Shown piece after piece: positions 1 through 9,779 of a stretch of DNA of 64,000 nt (position 1 is the stretch's first letter; every line of letters starts with the position of its first letter). Where the stretch lies: contig NW_020825298.1 in the NCBI RefSeq assembly GCF_003286085.1, positions 8,928,001 to 8,992,000 on the forward strand, written 5' to 3'. The stretch comes from Drosophila persimilis. Its lineage: Eukaryota > Arthropoda > Insecta > Diptera > Drosophilidae. The translations under genes and the position numbers were made by a program. The notes below the pieces were generated by a model. The model was not told the DNA's origin. It ran no database searches and was given only the letters and a program-made list of their open reading frames with translations.

Positions 1-1248
1 ACCCGGAGACCTGCGCCTGCAGCCAGGCGGGCATCAAATGCCAGGTGGATCGCTCCATGTTCCCCTGCGGTTGTTCGCGAGAGGCCTGCGGCAACACCGT
101 CGGCCGCGTGGAGTTCAATCCGACGCGTGTGCGCACCCACTATATCCACACGGTAATGCGGCTGGATCTGGAGCAGCGTCAGGGCGCCCAGGGGCACATT
201 CAGCAACAGCCGCCGCAGAGCAGCTCCCTGACGTACTCTTCCGTAGGGACAGGGGTCCCCAGTGGTGCTGTGGCATCCCCCACGGCCGCGGCCTCCCATT
301 GTTACTTCATGCAAACGCAGTCGAACTATAGCTCGGGTTATGCCTCCCCCGCGTACACGCCCGAGAGCAGTGTCAGCTATTACCAGCAGCAACAGCAAGC
401 CGTGGTGGTGCCTCCTCCTATACCGACCAATCCCCAGCAGCCACAGAGCAGCTATGCGACGGCCTATGCCCAGTTGGATAGTCTGGATTCGGGTCTCTTT
501 GCCAGCGGTAGCAACGCCACACCCTCCTACGGGGAGCTCTATCAATCGCTGAGCTATGGCAGTGCCCAGGTAAGTGACAAAACAGTCAGACCAAAGGATA
601 TCCCTTGATTTGAATTTGCAATTCTTTTTGCAGCTCACTTCCTACCAGTCCGCCTATCAGCCGCTCTCAGCATCACCCGTTGCCGTGGCACCCAGTGGCG
701 GCTTTAGCTCTTGTTCGGTGCCCTCCGCGCCACCATTTGGGAATGCCACAACGACAGCCTCGAGCAATGCCCAATACCAAACCACCGCCGCCTCCATGAC
801 TGCTGCCTCGTCGATTAGTGGCAGCAGTTGCAACCGCCTCAGTGGAACCACCACCTCCTCCTCCACCGCCTCCGCCACGACCAATGACTTCATCAGCCTG
901 AATGCACCGCTAGCCAGTTCCTCGCGCCTCTCCCAGATCAATGATCTGCTGCAGCACAATCGTAATACCACCGCCGCGTTGGTGGCCGTCTCTGAGGGCT
1001 ATAGCGGTGTAATAACCAGCTCTACTTCGTCTACGATCGACTCCATTGACACGCCGCCCATTGTTGAGGATTCGCAGCGTAGCTGCATGACCTTTGAGGC
1101 GCTGCCACCGCCCCTCGTCAATCCCACGCCCATTGTGGCGGTGGTGGAGAGTAAAATGCCAACGATAGCAGCCGTCAATCCACTGCCACCACCTGCTCCA
1201 CAACCCCGTCAGCCGCTGGATGTGCAATCCCTGACCGAAACCGCATAA
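1..1248 (+). CDS. Axud1: Axud1 (CSRNP family nuclear protein), 3' part
   Basis: This is the C-terminal part of a cysteine/serine-rich nuclear protein of the AXUD1/CSRNP family, nuclear proteins linked to transcription, apoptosis and growth control. The frame is open from the window edge. It shows the family's cysteine-rich core ([15 protein letters not shown], then [10 protein letters not shown]) and the hallmark [17 protein letters not shown]. One intron (570-633, GT-AG) separates the exon ending at 569 from the exon 634-1248; both are phase 0. The tail is low-complexity and rich in Ser, Thr, Gln and Pro with short polyglutamine runs, as usual for insect members. The stop is at 1246-1248 with an AATAAA-like string directly behind it. 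The 5' exons lie outside the window, so this is partial because of the window edge. The family call is firm; the exact orthologue name rests on memory. Confidence 0.9.
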
Positions 1249-3096
1249 AATAAACGTATGGGAACAACCGACAGAGAGAGAGAGAGAGAGAGAGCTGGGA
1301 ATAGTTTTTATAGCAATTTTACACAGCAAAAGACTTCATTACGTTTAAGGCGACGATGACGGTGACGGCAATGGCAGTGGCAGTGGCAAGCCTTCCACAC
1401 ACACACACCCTTGTAAAAATCATTTTTTTATTGTTAAGAAAAAAAAGTTCTAGATAATCTCGTAAGTGCGAAAAATGTAATTTAAACACTTTGTTGCTTA
1501 AGTTTTTCGTTTCCAACGCGTTTTTCACAAATTATATGATGTATAATGTTTTCTAGCCCCTTAAGACATTGTTTCTAAATTAATTATTGTGTTAAGAATA
1601 TACTAAGGAAAGAATGTTTGAAATTCCTTATTTATTGTTAGTTCCAACGAATTTCCAAAATATAATTGTGTGTCTAAATCTGATTTAAGATCTGAAAGTA
1701 ACATTAATATCTTCATTACTATTATTATTTTTTTTTTTTTTGTATTCTTGCATTTAGTTACAAAAAACCAAACTAATTAATGAACTTTCTATTTATCCTC
1801 TGGGTTTAAGCTGCGTTTAAGTATTCATTTAGTCTTTAAGCTCAACTAATTTCCGACCTTTAATTAAATATTTAATTCCTAACAAGAAATGGCAGCAACA
1901 ATAACCATTAGACATTGATTTATAAATATTGTATATGCTCTATATAGTATATTGATTGCAAAGAGAAAGCTGAAAGAAAGATGAAAATAAGATACCGATG
2001 CAAAATGAAAGAGAAAATATAATAAAAAAACAAAGCAAGGAAAAAGCATTGCAAATTATTTAAATAAATATTGAATACAAATATAGAACAAGATTTCAAT
2101 GAACTGTTACTGGATTTGTGAAGTGATAAAGGTTTTGTACTACATACAATTAAGAAAATTATTCCCAATTTTATTTCCACAAAATATTTGTTTAAAAGTA
2201 AAAATATTTGTCTTCTTTCAGCTCCTAAAACCACTGCATTTACACTTGGAAAAAGAAGAAAGGTCTGTCGGTCATACGGACGCAATCAGAGAATGCAAAG
2301 GATCTAACAACTCTCCTCGAGGCCATCGCCATCATAAATAAAGGTAAATCTCAACATCCTAAACAAAAATGTAGTCCATGTGAATGTAGTCTTCGTGGCG
2401 GATTTTAACCTCCACGATCTCTCTTTATATCGCTCGCATTTGTCATGATAGATGGAGAAAAACAGAGAGAAGGATAAGAAACACAACATCAACCTAGTTA
2501 TATCCTAATTTTTATTCTTGCACTCCAAGAAGACGAGCACGCTAAGGCACATCATCTCCATCCTCCATCCTACATGCTCCTGCCAGATGCCACATTCCGC
2601 ATTACACATACGCCGTGTATGTGGCATGGCCCAAAGATGGGTGTCGCTGCATTGTAAATATTGCATTGGGCAAGCTCAAATAAACACATTCATCGAATGG
2701 GATCGTAAACCTATATGCTTGTATCGAATATCTGATGCGCGATGTATCTCTCTCTTTCCACCCATAATACCATAAAGCAATGTCCCTAATGTCAACAGAT
2801 CTGCCAAGTTAAAAGAAACTGAAAGAATGGACAAAAACGCACATCATCATCAAATTTCTTTCCTTATAAATGCTAGAATAATGAGTTTAAAGACGAAAAT
2901 GAATAATTATCTTTCTTCTAAATTCCACTTGCACCAAATGTAGAAGATTTCGAAAAGACTTTTAATAGATTTCAGTAGTCTAACCTTTGAGAGACTCTAT
3001 AAAAATCATTCATATATCTGTGAAATTCAAAGTATAATTTTTTCTGAAGTAAAATCGATTACAAATACTTATCCCTATATCCCTATATTCTTGTAC
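1249..3096. other. Axud1 3' UTR and AT-rich spacer
   Basis: No supported gene. A short (AG)n run lies at about 1271-1294 and a T-run at about 1730-1741. The first part is probably Axud1 3' UTR; the last part runs into the 3' end of the minus-strand dehydrogenase gene. Small open frames here have no family signature and are not called. Confidence 0.6.
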
Positions 3097-4263
3097 CTAG
3101 ATTTCATCAAAAGTAACACCTATTTGTCGCCTCATCTCATCGCTAATGGCTATAATCTCCAGACTGGCGGCATGTGGAAACTTTGGACTCTCCAGCAGAC
3201 GCTTCTCGATACAGCGACGCACCTCCTCCGCCTCGTACCGCAGGCCACAGGTGTTGGTATAATGAAAATCAAATTTAGCCCTGGGCAAGGGCCAGCTTTC
3301 GGGCGGACCATTGGAGCGTGTCATCTGTGTGCAGCACCAATAGTTGGAGAGCTGTCGAAAGAAAAAGTATTCAATGTTGTGAACGCCACTGATAATTCCA
3401 TTGATCTGCAGGTCAAATGGTGCAACAAAGAGAGATAAGAGCTCACCTTAATCTCGCCTTTCGTGCCCACAATGATGGCATCGTTCTCCAGATTCTCTAG
3501 GCCAGTGACCAAAGCCACCATGCGCCGACCTTCGCCATAGTCCAGTATAAACTCGGTTTGAACATCCACGCGATCTTTGTTCAGTAGCGTGCCATTCGGG
3601 AGGATCTTTACGGGAGAGCTGCCAAACACTAATTGTGCCAACTGCAAGGCATAGATCCCCAGATCCAGGATAATGGAGCCACCCAGATCTCGATTGGAGA
3701 CACGTTCTACATGTGCCAAGCGGAAGCCATGCTGGACCTTCACGAGGGTTACCTCCCCAATGGCATCGCTCTGTAATAGTTCCCTGAGACGATCATAGCT
3801 GGGAAAGAAGCGCGACCACATGCCTGAATAGAAGAAAGAGGCTCCATTTGAGTATTACTTAAATCTCTCGCTCCCAAGTCTTACCTTCCATCAGGAAAAC
3901 CCCACGCTGCTCTGCCAAGACACACAGCTCCTTGGCCTGTTCCAAACCCAGACACATAGGTGTCTCGCAGAGCACATGCTTTCCCCTGGATAACAGCAGA
4001 TGAACGACAGCATAGTGGAAGGGATTTAGCGTCCCCACATACACCACATCCACCTCTCGATCCAAAGCCAAGGCATCGAAACCGTCATAGTGACGAGGGA
4101 TCTGATTTCTTTGGGCAAACTCCTGTGCCCTCGGGCCATCCACATCGGCAATAGCCACAACCACATGCTGCGACTTTTCGATGGTGTTTAGAGCCGTGAC
4201 AAAGTCCTGGGTGATCCTACCAGCGGCTGCTATACCCCATTTCAAATTGGTTTGGCTCTGCAT
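3097..4263 (-). CDS. trans-1,2-dihydrodiol dehydrogenase-like oxidoreductase, copy 1 (Gfo/Idh/MocA)
   Basis: Exons 4263-3885, 3823-3447 and 3351-3097 give 336 residues, the usual length for DHDH-like proteins. The N-terminal Rossmann fold shows WGIAAAGRITQDF, followed by YVGTLNPFHYAVV and the C-terminal alpha/beta domain with GGSIILDLGIYALQ. The family oxidises dihydrodiols or sugar-like substrates with NADP+ in the cytosol. The third exon is joined so that the frame reads LSNYWCCTQ, matching copy 2's LIDFWSP. Oddity: the strongly conserved EKP motif, whose Lys is the catalytic base in the family, reads E-T-P here (HVLCETPMCLG), whereas copy 2 keeps EKP. The frame is also open up to an ATG at 4383; I chose 4263 because it starts just before the conserved fold. 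D. melanogaster has a similar pair, CG3597/CG3609; which is which cannot be decided here. Confidence 0.85.
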
Positions 4264-5354
4264 CGTTCCGTGGATTTGAGAGTCTCTGTCTCGCTGGCTC
4301 GTGTCCGGACTGCTACTGACGCCATTATAATGATACGTAGTCCCGAGTTGGCGGCCTGTACTATCAGTCCATGGCATCTGCATTCATTGCAGTTTTCATT
4401 GCATTCCGCCTGATAAGAGACATTCATCGTAGAGAGAAGTCACAAGCACAAGCCTCTAAACGGGGATGATGATGATGGATGTAAAGGGAAAGGGAAACTG
4501 TTAAATTGTATTATATTGTAAGCTATTTATAGGTAGGGTTCTTACTATAAGGAAACCCCTTCAATTACCATTCTGTTCTCTTTTGGATATCCATTTATCA
4601 TAGATAAATGTAATTCTCTGTAAATATGTTCGCATTTCCGCTCTCAGTTCTCGAAGGCATCTCAAGGTCTACTGGGAATCTCTCTAGAGGCACTCTTTAG
4701 CTTTCAAGTGTTCTACGCCATTAAAACAATGGACAAATGGCGTAATTGCTCGTTATCTCTCAGAAGACGAGCCCCTTTTTTCAGACTATCAAAAGATAAC
4801 CCACAAATGTCTATAAAAGTCTACGAGTGAGGCAAAAAGTACAGTTGTGCAAAATATTTAGAAGCCCAAGAAACACCACAAACAAATGCTGATAGTGCTA
4901 AGAACTAAGAGTTTCTAGAATTTTATGGAAAAGAAGAGATTTACAATAGGTTTTATGTGCGGCATTTGGATTTACTCCTTTAAGAATTCGTTTGTTGCAT
5001 TCTTTTAGAACTTCTAGCTCAACGCGTACTAGACCTCCCGCCAGATAAGATATAGAAACCCCACTAGACTTTAAGATAAGAGAAACCCTGCCTCTGCGCC
5101 TCGCTTTTCATTAAGAACGAATTCCATCACGCAATGAAAACGTGATCTTTTGTGCCCAATCATTTTGAGCATCGACCTATGGGAATGTCATTCTACAATC
5201 AATATTCTCGCCCCTTATCGCAGTGTTTGTTAAATCGAAATGAGAGAGAGGAGTTTCCCAAGTGCCACATGGCTAAGATGGAGCTACATTTAAGTGTTTT
5301 CATTTATTTAAAAAAATATTTAATATATTTGATGGGTTAATACAATCTATAAAT
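4264..5354. other. spacer between the two dehydrogenase genes
   Basis: No supported coding gene. It should hold the promoter of copy 1 and the 3' UTR of copy 2. Several GATA-type words (AGATAAG or its complement) occur, near 4411, 4752, 4793, 5044 and 5072. Confidence 0.5.
4411..4418 (-). promoter_or_regulatory. GATA site upstream of dehydrogenase copy 1
   Basis: TGATAAGA, a full GATA-factor consensus, lies about 150 bp upstream of the chosen start. A matching site lies about 115 bp upstream of copy 2. In flies such sites are typical of midgut and fat-body genes; function here is inferred. Confidence 0.35.
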
Positions 5355-6558
5355 TCATTCCTCATCGAATTTATTCAGCACACCGATCTGCTTGCGAATG
5401 GTATCCTGAATCTCAACAATGAGCAGGCTGTCAGCATAGCTCACGTTCTTGTTCTCCACATCGCCGGCGAGTATGGACTGGCGGACAGCCTCCGCCTCGT
5501 AGCGCATGGCCTCGGAATTGCCATAATTTGTTGGATATTTGCCCTTGGGCGGAACCCACTCCTTCTCCTTGCCATCGATATCGATCAGTTTGTTGGGGGA
5601 CCAAAAATCAATCAGCTACGCAAAGGAAAATCCACAATTAAAAACCATTTATCTGGCAATACGCGGCTGTTCAAATGCCTACCGTCACTTGTCCCTTGGT
5701 GCCCTTGATCACAGCGGTGTTGTCCAGTTTTACCTTGGAGGAGAATCGCATGCGTGCAGTGCGTCCACCGGTGTAGGTCAAAGTGGAACTCACATCATCA
5801 TCAATGCCCTCGGCATTGGTGGTGCCACTCGATTCGATTTTCAGTGGCTTCTCCTGGAAGGCCCACTGCGAAACCTGAATTGTATACACGCCCAGGTCGT
5901 AGACCACTCCTCCACCCAATTCGCGTTTCCTTAAAGGAAAATAGAGAATTATTTACAAAAAAAAAATCGGAGGGAAAGGGTGACTGTCACTCACTGCAAA
6001 CGATCCACATTGCCTAGGGGGAAACCAAAGTTAACCACAACCTCTTTAACCTCGCCCAATTGTCCCCCAGAGATCGCCTCACGAACACGCTGGTAGGCAG
6101 GGAAGAAACGTGACCATACGCCCTCCATGAAGAAGCGTTTGTTGGCCTTGGCGGCAGCCAGGATGCCCTCCACCTGCTTCTTGTTCATGGCCAGAGGCTT
6201 CTCGCAGAGAACATGCTTGCCACTGTTCAACATCAGCAGGGAGACCTCATAGTGCTGGGGATTAAGGGTGCCAATGTAGACGATATCTATGGGAAATAAG
6301 AAAACCATTAATACTCCTCTTGGAGGGTATATATTGCTCTTGGTACTTACCGACATCTTTGCTCTTGGCCAACTCCTCGTAGCTGCCATAAGCACTCGGA
6401 ATTTCATGTTTCTTGGCAAACTCCTGTGCCCTATCCAAAGCGCGAGCGGCCACAGCCTGGACCTTGTGATCGCTGGCAGGCAGTGTGCTCAATGCAATCA
6501 CAAAATCCTCGCTGATCTTTCCAGCCGATGCGATGCCCCAACGTATGATTTTTGCCAT
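5355..6558 (-). CDS. trans-1,2-dihydrodiol dehydrogenase-like oxidoreductase, copy 2
   Basis: Exons 6558-6351, 6286-5995, 5929-5683 and 5615-5355 join in frame to 335 residues. The protein starts [19 protein letters not shown] (Rossmann nucleotide-binding turn), continues with [13 protein letters not shown] and [11 protein letters not shown] with the canonical Lys of EKP, then [14 protein letters not shown] and [14 protein letters not shown]. It is therefore a complete, probably active Gfo/Idh/MocA enzyme of the dimeric dihydrodiol dehydrogenase type, NADP-dependent and cytosolic. It lies head-to-tail with copy 1 and is clearly its paralogue. Copy 2 has one more intron (between KDV and DIVYIG) than copy 1. 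Confidence 0.92.
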
Positions 6559-6670
6559 GTCTATCGAGTGCTCTTTCGTTGTTGATCTGCGAATGAATGG
6601 TGGGCCGGCAGTGTGCGGCGTTTATTAAATACGGAAAAAGAGAGGTGTGTGTCCGTGCGGTGCGTTGTCT

Positions 6671-6678
6671 CTTATCAG
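6671..6678 (+). promoter_or_regulatory. GATA site upstream of dehydrogenase copy 2
   Basis: CTTATCAG lies about 115 bp upstream of the ATG at 6558, mirroring the site before copy 1. Confidence 0.35.
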
Positions 6679-6954
6679 TTAAGAGAGAGAAAGAGAGAGA
6701 GAGAGAGCCCCCTCTGGAAATACTTATGGGGCTTATCTTCTACTGTGCATTTTGTTTGAATCTTAATTTACAGAAGGAAATCGGTTTATTTCACAATGTT
6801 ATTGAGTTTGACCTTGCCGGGAGGTATACGCCCATCATTACTTGACATATTTCAGGTGCGATTACTATCAAATAACGATGAGCGAGCCCTCTGAAAGCAA
6901 TGTATTGCTGGTTCATCCAAAGATTGTTTTTTATTGGACAACTGAAACTTTTGT

Positions 6955-7300
6955 TTGAGTGTTTCTAGTATCCCAGATGCCACTGTCATTGATATTCGCA
7001 CACCTGGAGTGGGAGAAGAGGGGTATTTTCCAGATGTAGAAAATTCCGATGTACGAAGGTATGTTAGCCACCTTCCTGGATGCTACTGTAACTTTTATTC
7101 TCGTGTGTCCTTTAACCTTTAACTTTCTAGAACTTACATCTACTGCTTTAATAATTGAGGTCTTGCTCTCTCTCTATTTTTTCCAATCAATGCACGAAAG
7201 GTGTTCTACTTTCCTAGACGCTACTGTAACTGATATTGTCAGGCACGAAGATGGTTCTAGTACCCTAGACGCTTCTGTAATTACTATACTGATTAGTTTT
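6955..7300. repeat. about four degenerate 50-bp direct repeats
   Basis: A phrase like CCTAGACGCTACTGTAACTG recurs around 6970, 7073, 7211 and 7265, preceded in several copies by an ACGAAGGTGTTCTAGTA-like stretch. Copies at 7193 and 7246 are spaced about 53 bp. Copies have drifted; no known family is recognised. Confidence 0.6.
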
Positions 7301-8106
7301 CAGTTGGAAATTCCAGGGTAATTAAACGGGGAACTCCAAAAGGGCTAAAACTTTATAGAAGTGATTTTAGCTGATAAAAAATTTGATAAGTTACTAGTTG
7401 TCCTCTTAAGAAAGCGGTCATAATATTCTAGTCGACACTGTGTCTTAAAGTTTCCCTGGAAACGGATCTGTATTTTGCAGTTGATTTTTTTTTGTCAACA
7501 GGTGTTTAAACAATTGCATTTATTGTACATTTCCGCTGCACACGTGTAATATTAATTAGATTTCCTTATATTTCACAACGCACTTTGAATATTTAAATGC
7601 CGCACAACCTTGAACGCCTGTCAACCGGCAAATGTTATTTTTTCATAATTACGTTGCCATCAAACACCCACAATCTAATTTAATCGTTCTTACCCTGAAC
7701 TTGGAGCAGAACTATGCGGTTGGATAAAACTTTCCACTGTTTTTAGCTCTCACAGAACGACAGTTCTATTTATAAACAAAACGGTGCGCACGTTCACGGG
7801 AACGTTAACCCATGTCGGGCCTAAGCTCATATGATTTTGATGAAATTTTCATACACACAAAAACCTGTTCTGTTTGAAAATTCTCCTTGTAGATTCATCT
7901 ATCCTCTTTGCTTGACACATATAATTATTGCGATAGCTTTCACCAGTTTTTTAAGTTTTACCATTTTCATGGCTATTTAAATTTGGGTCCCAATGGGCTA
8001 AGAATATTACTTCAAAGAAGAACGAGACCGCATCAGCTGTTTCTTGTTTTGTTTTTGTTGCTACTTCGCACTTGAACCAGCACCCTTACAATAATTTTAC
8101 TGCAGT

Positions 8107-9001
8107 ATGCTAAGAAAACTATTATTTAACCCGCAAATTGCATTAAGTCAACAGAAAAAGGTAAGCGTATAACAGAGCAACAAAAGAACAGTTTAAATAA
8201 TGAATACTTCAGCTAAAATGCACGCGGTACTTTGCCATAAAAGCCGCTGCACCGAAAATATTGGAGCTGCAGCAGGTCCACATCGAGGAGGCCATTAAAT
8301 TGGAACCCACACTATCCATCTACACAAAACAAGTGTGGCGTCGTGCCCATGAAACCTTCCTAAATCATGGTCTGGCAACCGTGAACTTTCTGCGCATAGT
8401 TACCGCCAATCCGGCGGTTTTGAGACGCACGCCAGAGCGCATCATCAGCAGCTTGGAGATTTGGCGTGCATGCCAGTTTGGGGAGACTCTGTTGCACCTG
8501 CTACTGACCAAATATCCTGAGCTGTTGGACGTCAGCGATTCCCACCAGTTGCTCTCCCACGTGGGCTTCCTGAAGAGTCGTGTTTCGACCAACAAAAATG
8601 TGTGGAAGCTGCTGATGAACAGCCCCAACTTGCTGGCGCAATCCGAGAAAACTATAGAGGAAAAACTAGACTATATCATAGATGTTATGCGCATAGAGGT
8701 GCCAGAATTGGTCAAATCCGCGGGACTATCGATGGCCTTTGAGGAACTGCGCTGCCGGCACCAGTTCCTGGTGCGCTTGGGCTTGTTCAAGCCACGTGCA
8801 CTGAAAGCAGATCCCGATGAGCCGACCACCAACCATAGATTGTACCAGATTACGGACACATCAGAGAAGACTTTCGCCACAAAGATCTGCCATGTCACAC
8901 TGCCCGAATACGAGGCCTTTAAGGACCTGCATGCCCGCGAAATCGAGCGCAAGACAAGAAAACGCAGGGAAGAGGAGGATTTCAGTGATGAGGAGGAGTA
9001 G
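8107..9001 (+). CDS. mTERF-family mitochondrial protein (MTERF4-like)
   Basis: Exons 8107-8160 and 8213-9001 give 280 residues. The first exon encodes a Met followed by basic and hydrophobic residues (MLRKLLFNPQIALSQQKK), a likely mitochondrial presequence. The rest consists of repeated helical mTERF units: leucine-rich segments with proline about every 30 residues (VTANPAVLRRTPERI, LTKYPELLDVS, LMNSPNLLAQS). The acidic tail EEEDFSDEEE resembles the C-terminal tail of MTERF4, which binds the rRNA methyltransferase NSUN4 in mitoribosome assembly. D. melanogaster CG15390 is the likely orthologue. The start was chosen because it adds a presequence in phase; splice sites GTAAGC and TTCAG are good. 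Confidence 0.82.
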
Positions 9002-9779
9002 GCTCCATGAAATTGCCCTCTTTGGCCATTAGTTATTCGGAAAATTAAATTTTAAAATCTTCCCTCAAAGGTTTGTCTGTGATAGAGGTGGGAAAACATC
9101 GAAATTGGGGTCCATCGATGGTTTAAAACCATCGTCGTTTGCCCACCTCTATTCTGTGAGGACGTTGACAACTCTAGCAAACAGATACGCGAGAGGAAAA
9201 ATTTATTTTGATAAAAAATTGAACAAAAACAAAGCAAGCCACTCACACAAAATGGAAGTGTGTTAACGCGAAAGTAAGTAAAAATCAGTCATCATTCAAA
9301 ACTAGTGAAAACTGTTTCGATATTTGGTACGATTTTTTTTTCTTTCTATTGTGCTTTGTTTGTATGCCGTGCGTTTGTGTTTGAAAGTGTGCGTGTGTGT
9401 GTGTATATGTGCGTCCGTGAATGCGTGCGCATGTGTAAGCGCGAATGAGATAGCAATAAACTAGAAGCGGTTGTCAAAAACAGCTGATCGATTGTCCAAA
9501 GAGTTTCTCGTGTGCGTGTGTCAGGGAGGCGGGCGTATGTGTGGGTGTGCGTAGGATAGGTAGGATAGCGGGGGAAGGGGGGGAAACACTCACCTGTAAG
9601 CTTTTCCCTAACAAAAATATCCCCTGATTTTCTTTTTGCAGTTGCGCTCGAGGCGCCTCACTAAGCCAACTCTCTCGCTCGTCTACTACCCTACCTACCC
9701 ACCTTCTCTCTCTCGCTCTCCCATTGAGAAGCAGGAGCAGCAGCTTCCGTTTTTGTACTTGCCACCATCTCCACACACC
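9002..9779. other. 5' UTR, promoter and first intron of the polyglutamine gene
   Basis: A non-coding exon probably ends at 9273 (AAA|GTAAGT) and the next begins at 9642 after TTTTTGCAG, followed by 138 nt of leader before the ATG at 9780. A (GT)n-rich stretch lies at about 9380-9430. Confidence 0.5.
9082..9152. promoter_or_regulatory. imperfect 71-bp palindrome with ATCGAT core
   Basis: The two ends, ATAGAGGTGGG and CCCACCTCTAT, are perfect 11-bp inverted repeats. Between them lie CCATCGATGG (itself a palindrome) and ATCG words resembling DRE half sites. It sits between the mTERF4-like stop and the 5' UTR of the polyglutamine gene, so it is a plausible core promoter element for the latter; it could alternatively be a small hairpin insertion. 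Confidence 0.45.

Larger units (their letters stand above)
6559..8106. other. spacer upstream of the mTERF4-like gene
   Basis: No supported coding gene. It holds the promoter side of dehydrogenase copy 2, an (AG)n run near 6685-6706, a set of degenerate 50-bp repeats (6955-7300) and AT-rich sequence. The 5' flank of the gene starting at 8107 is at its right end. Confidence 0.5.

Noticed and set aside
910-1329. Minus-strand frame over the Axud1 3' exon
   Set aside because: Antisense shadow of a low-complexity coding exon; runs through the (AG)n tract.
2099-2341. 80-codon frame downstream of Axud1
   Set aside because: AT-rich region, low-complexity product, no splice or family support.
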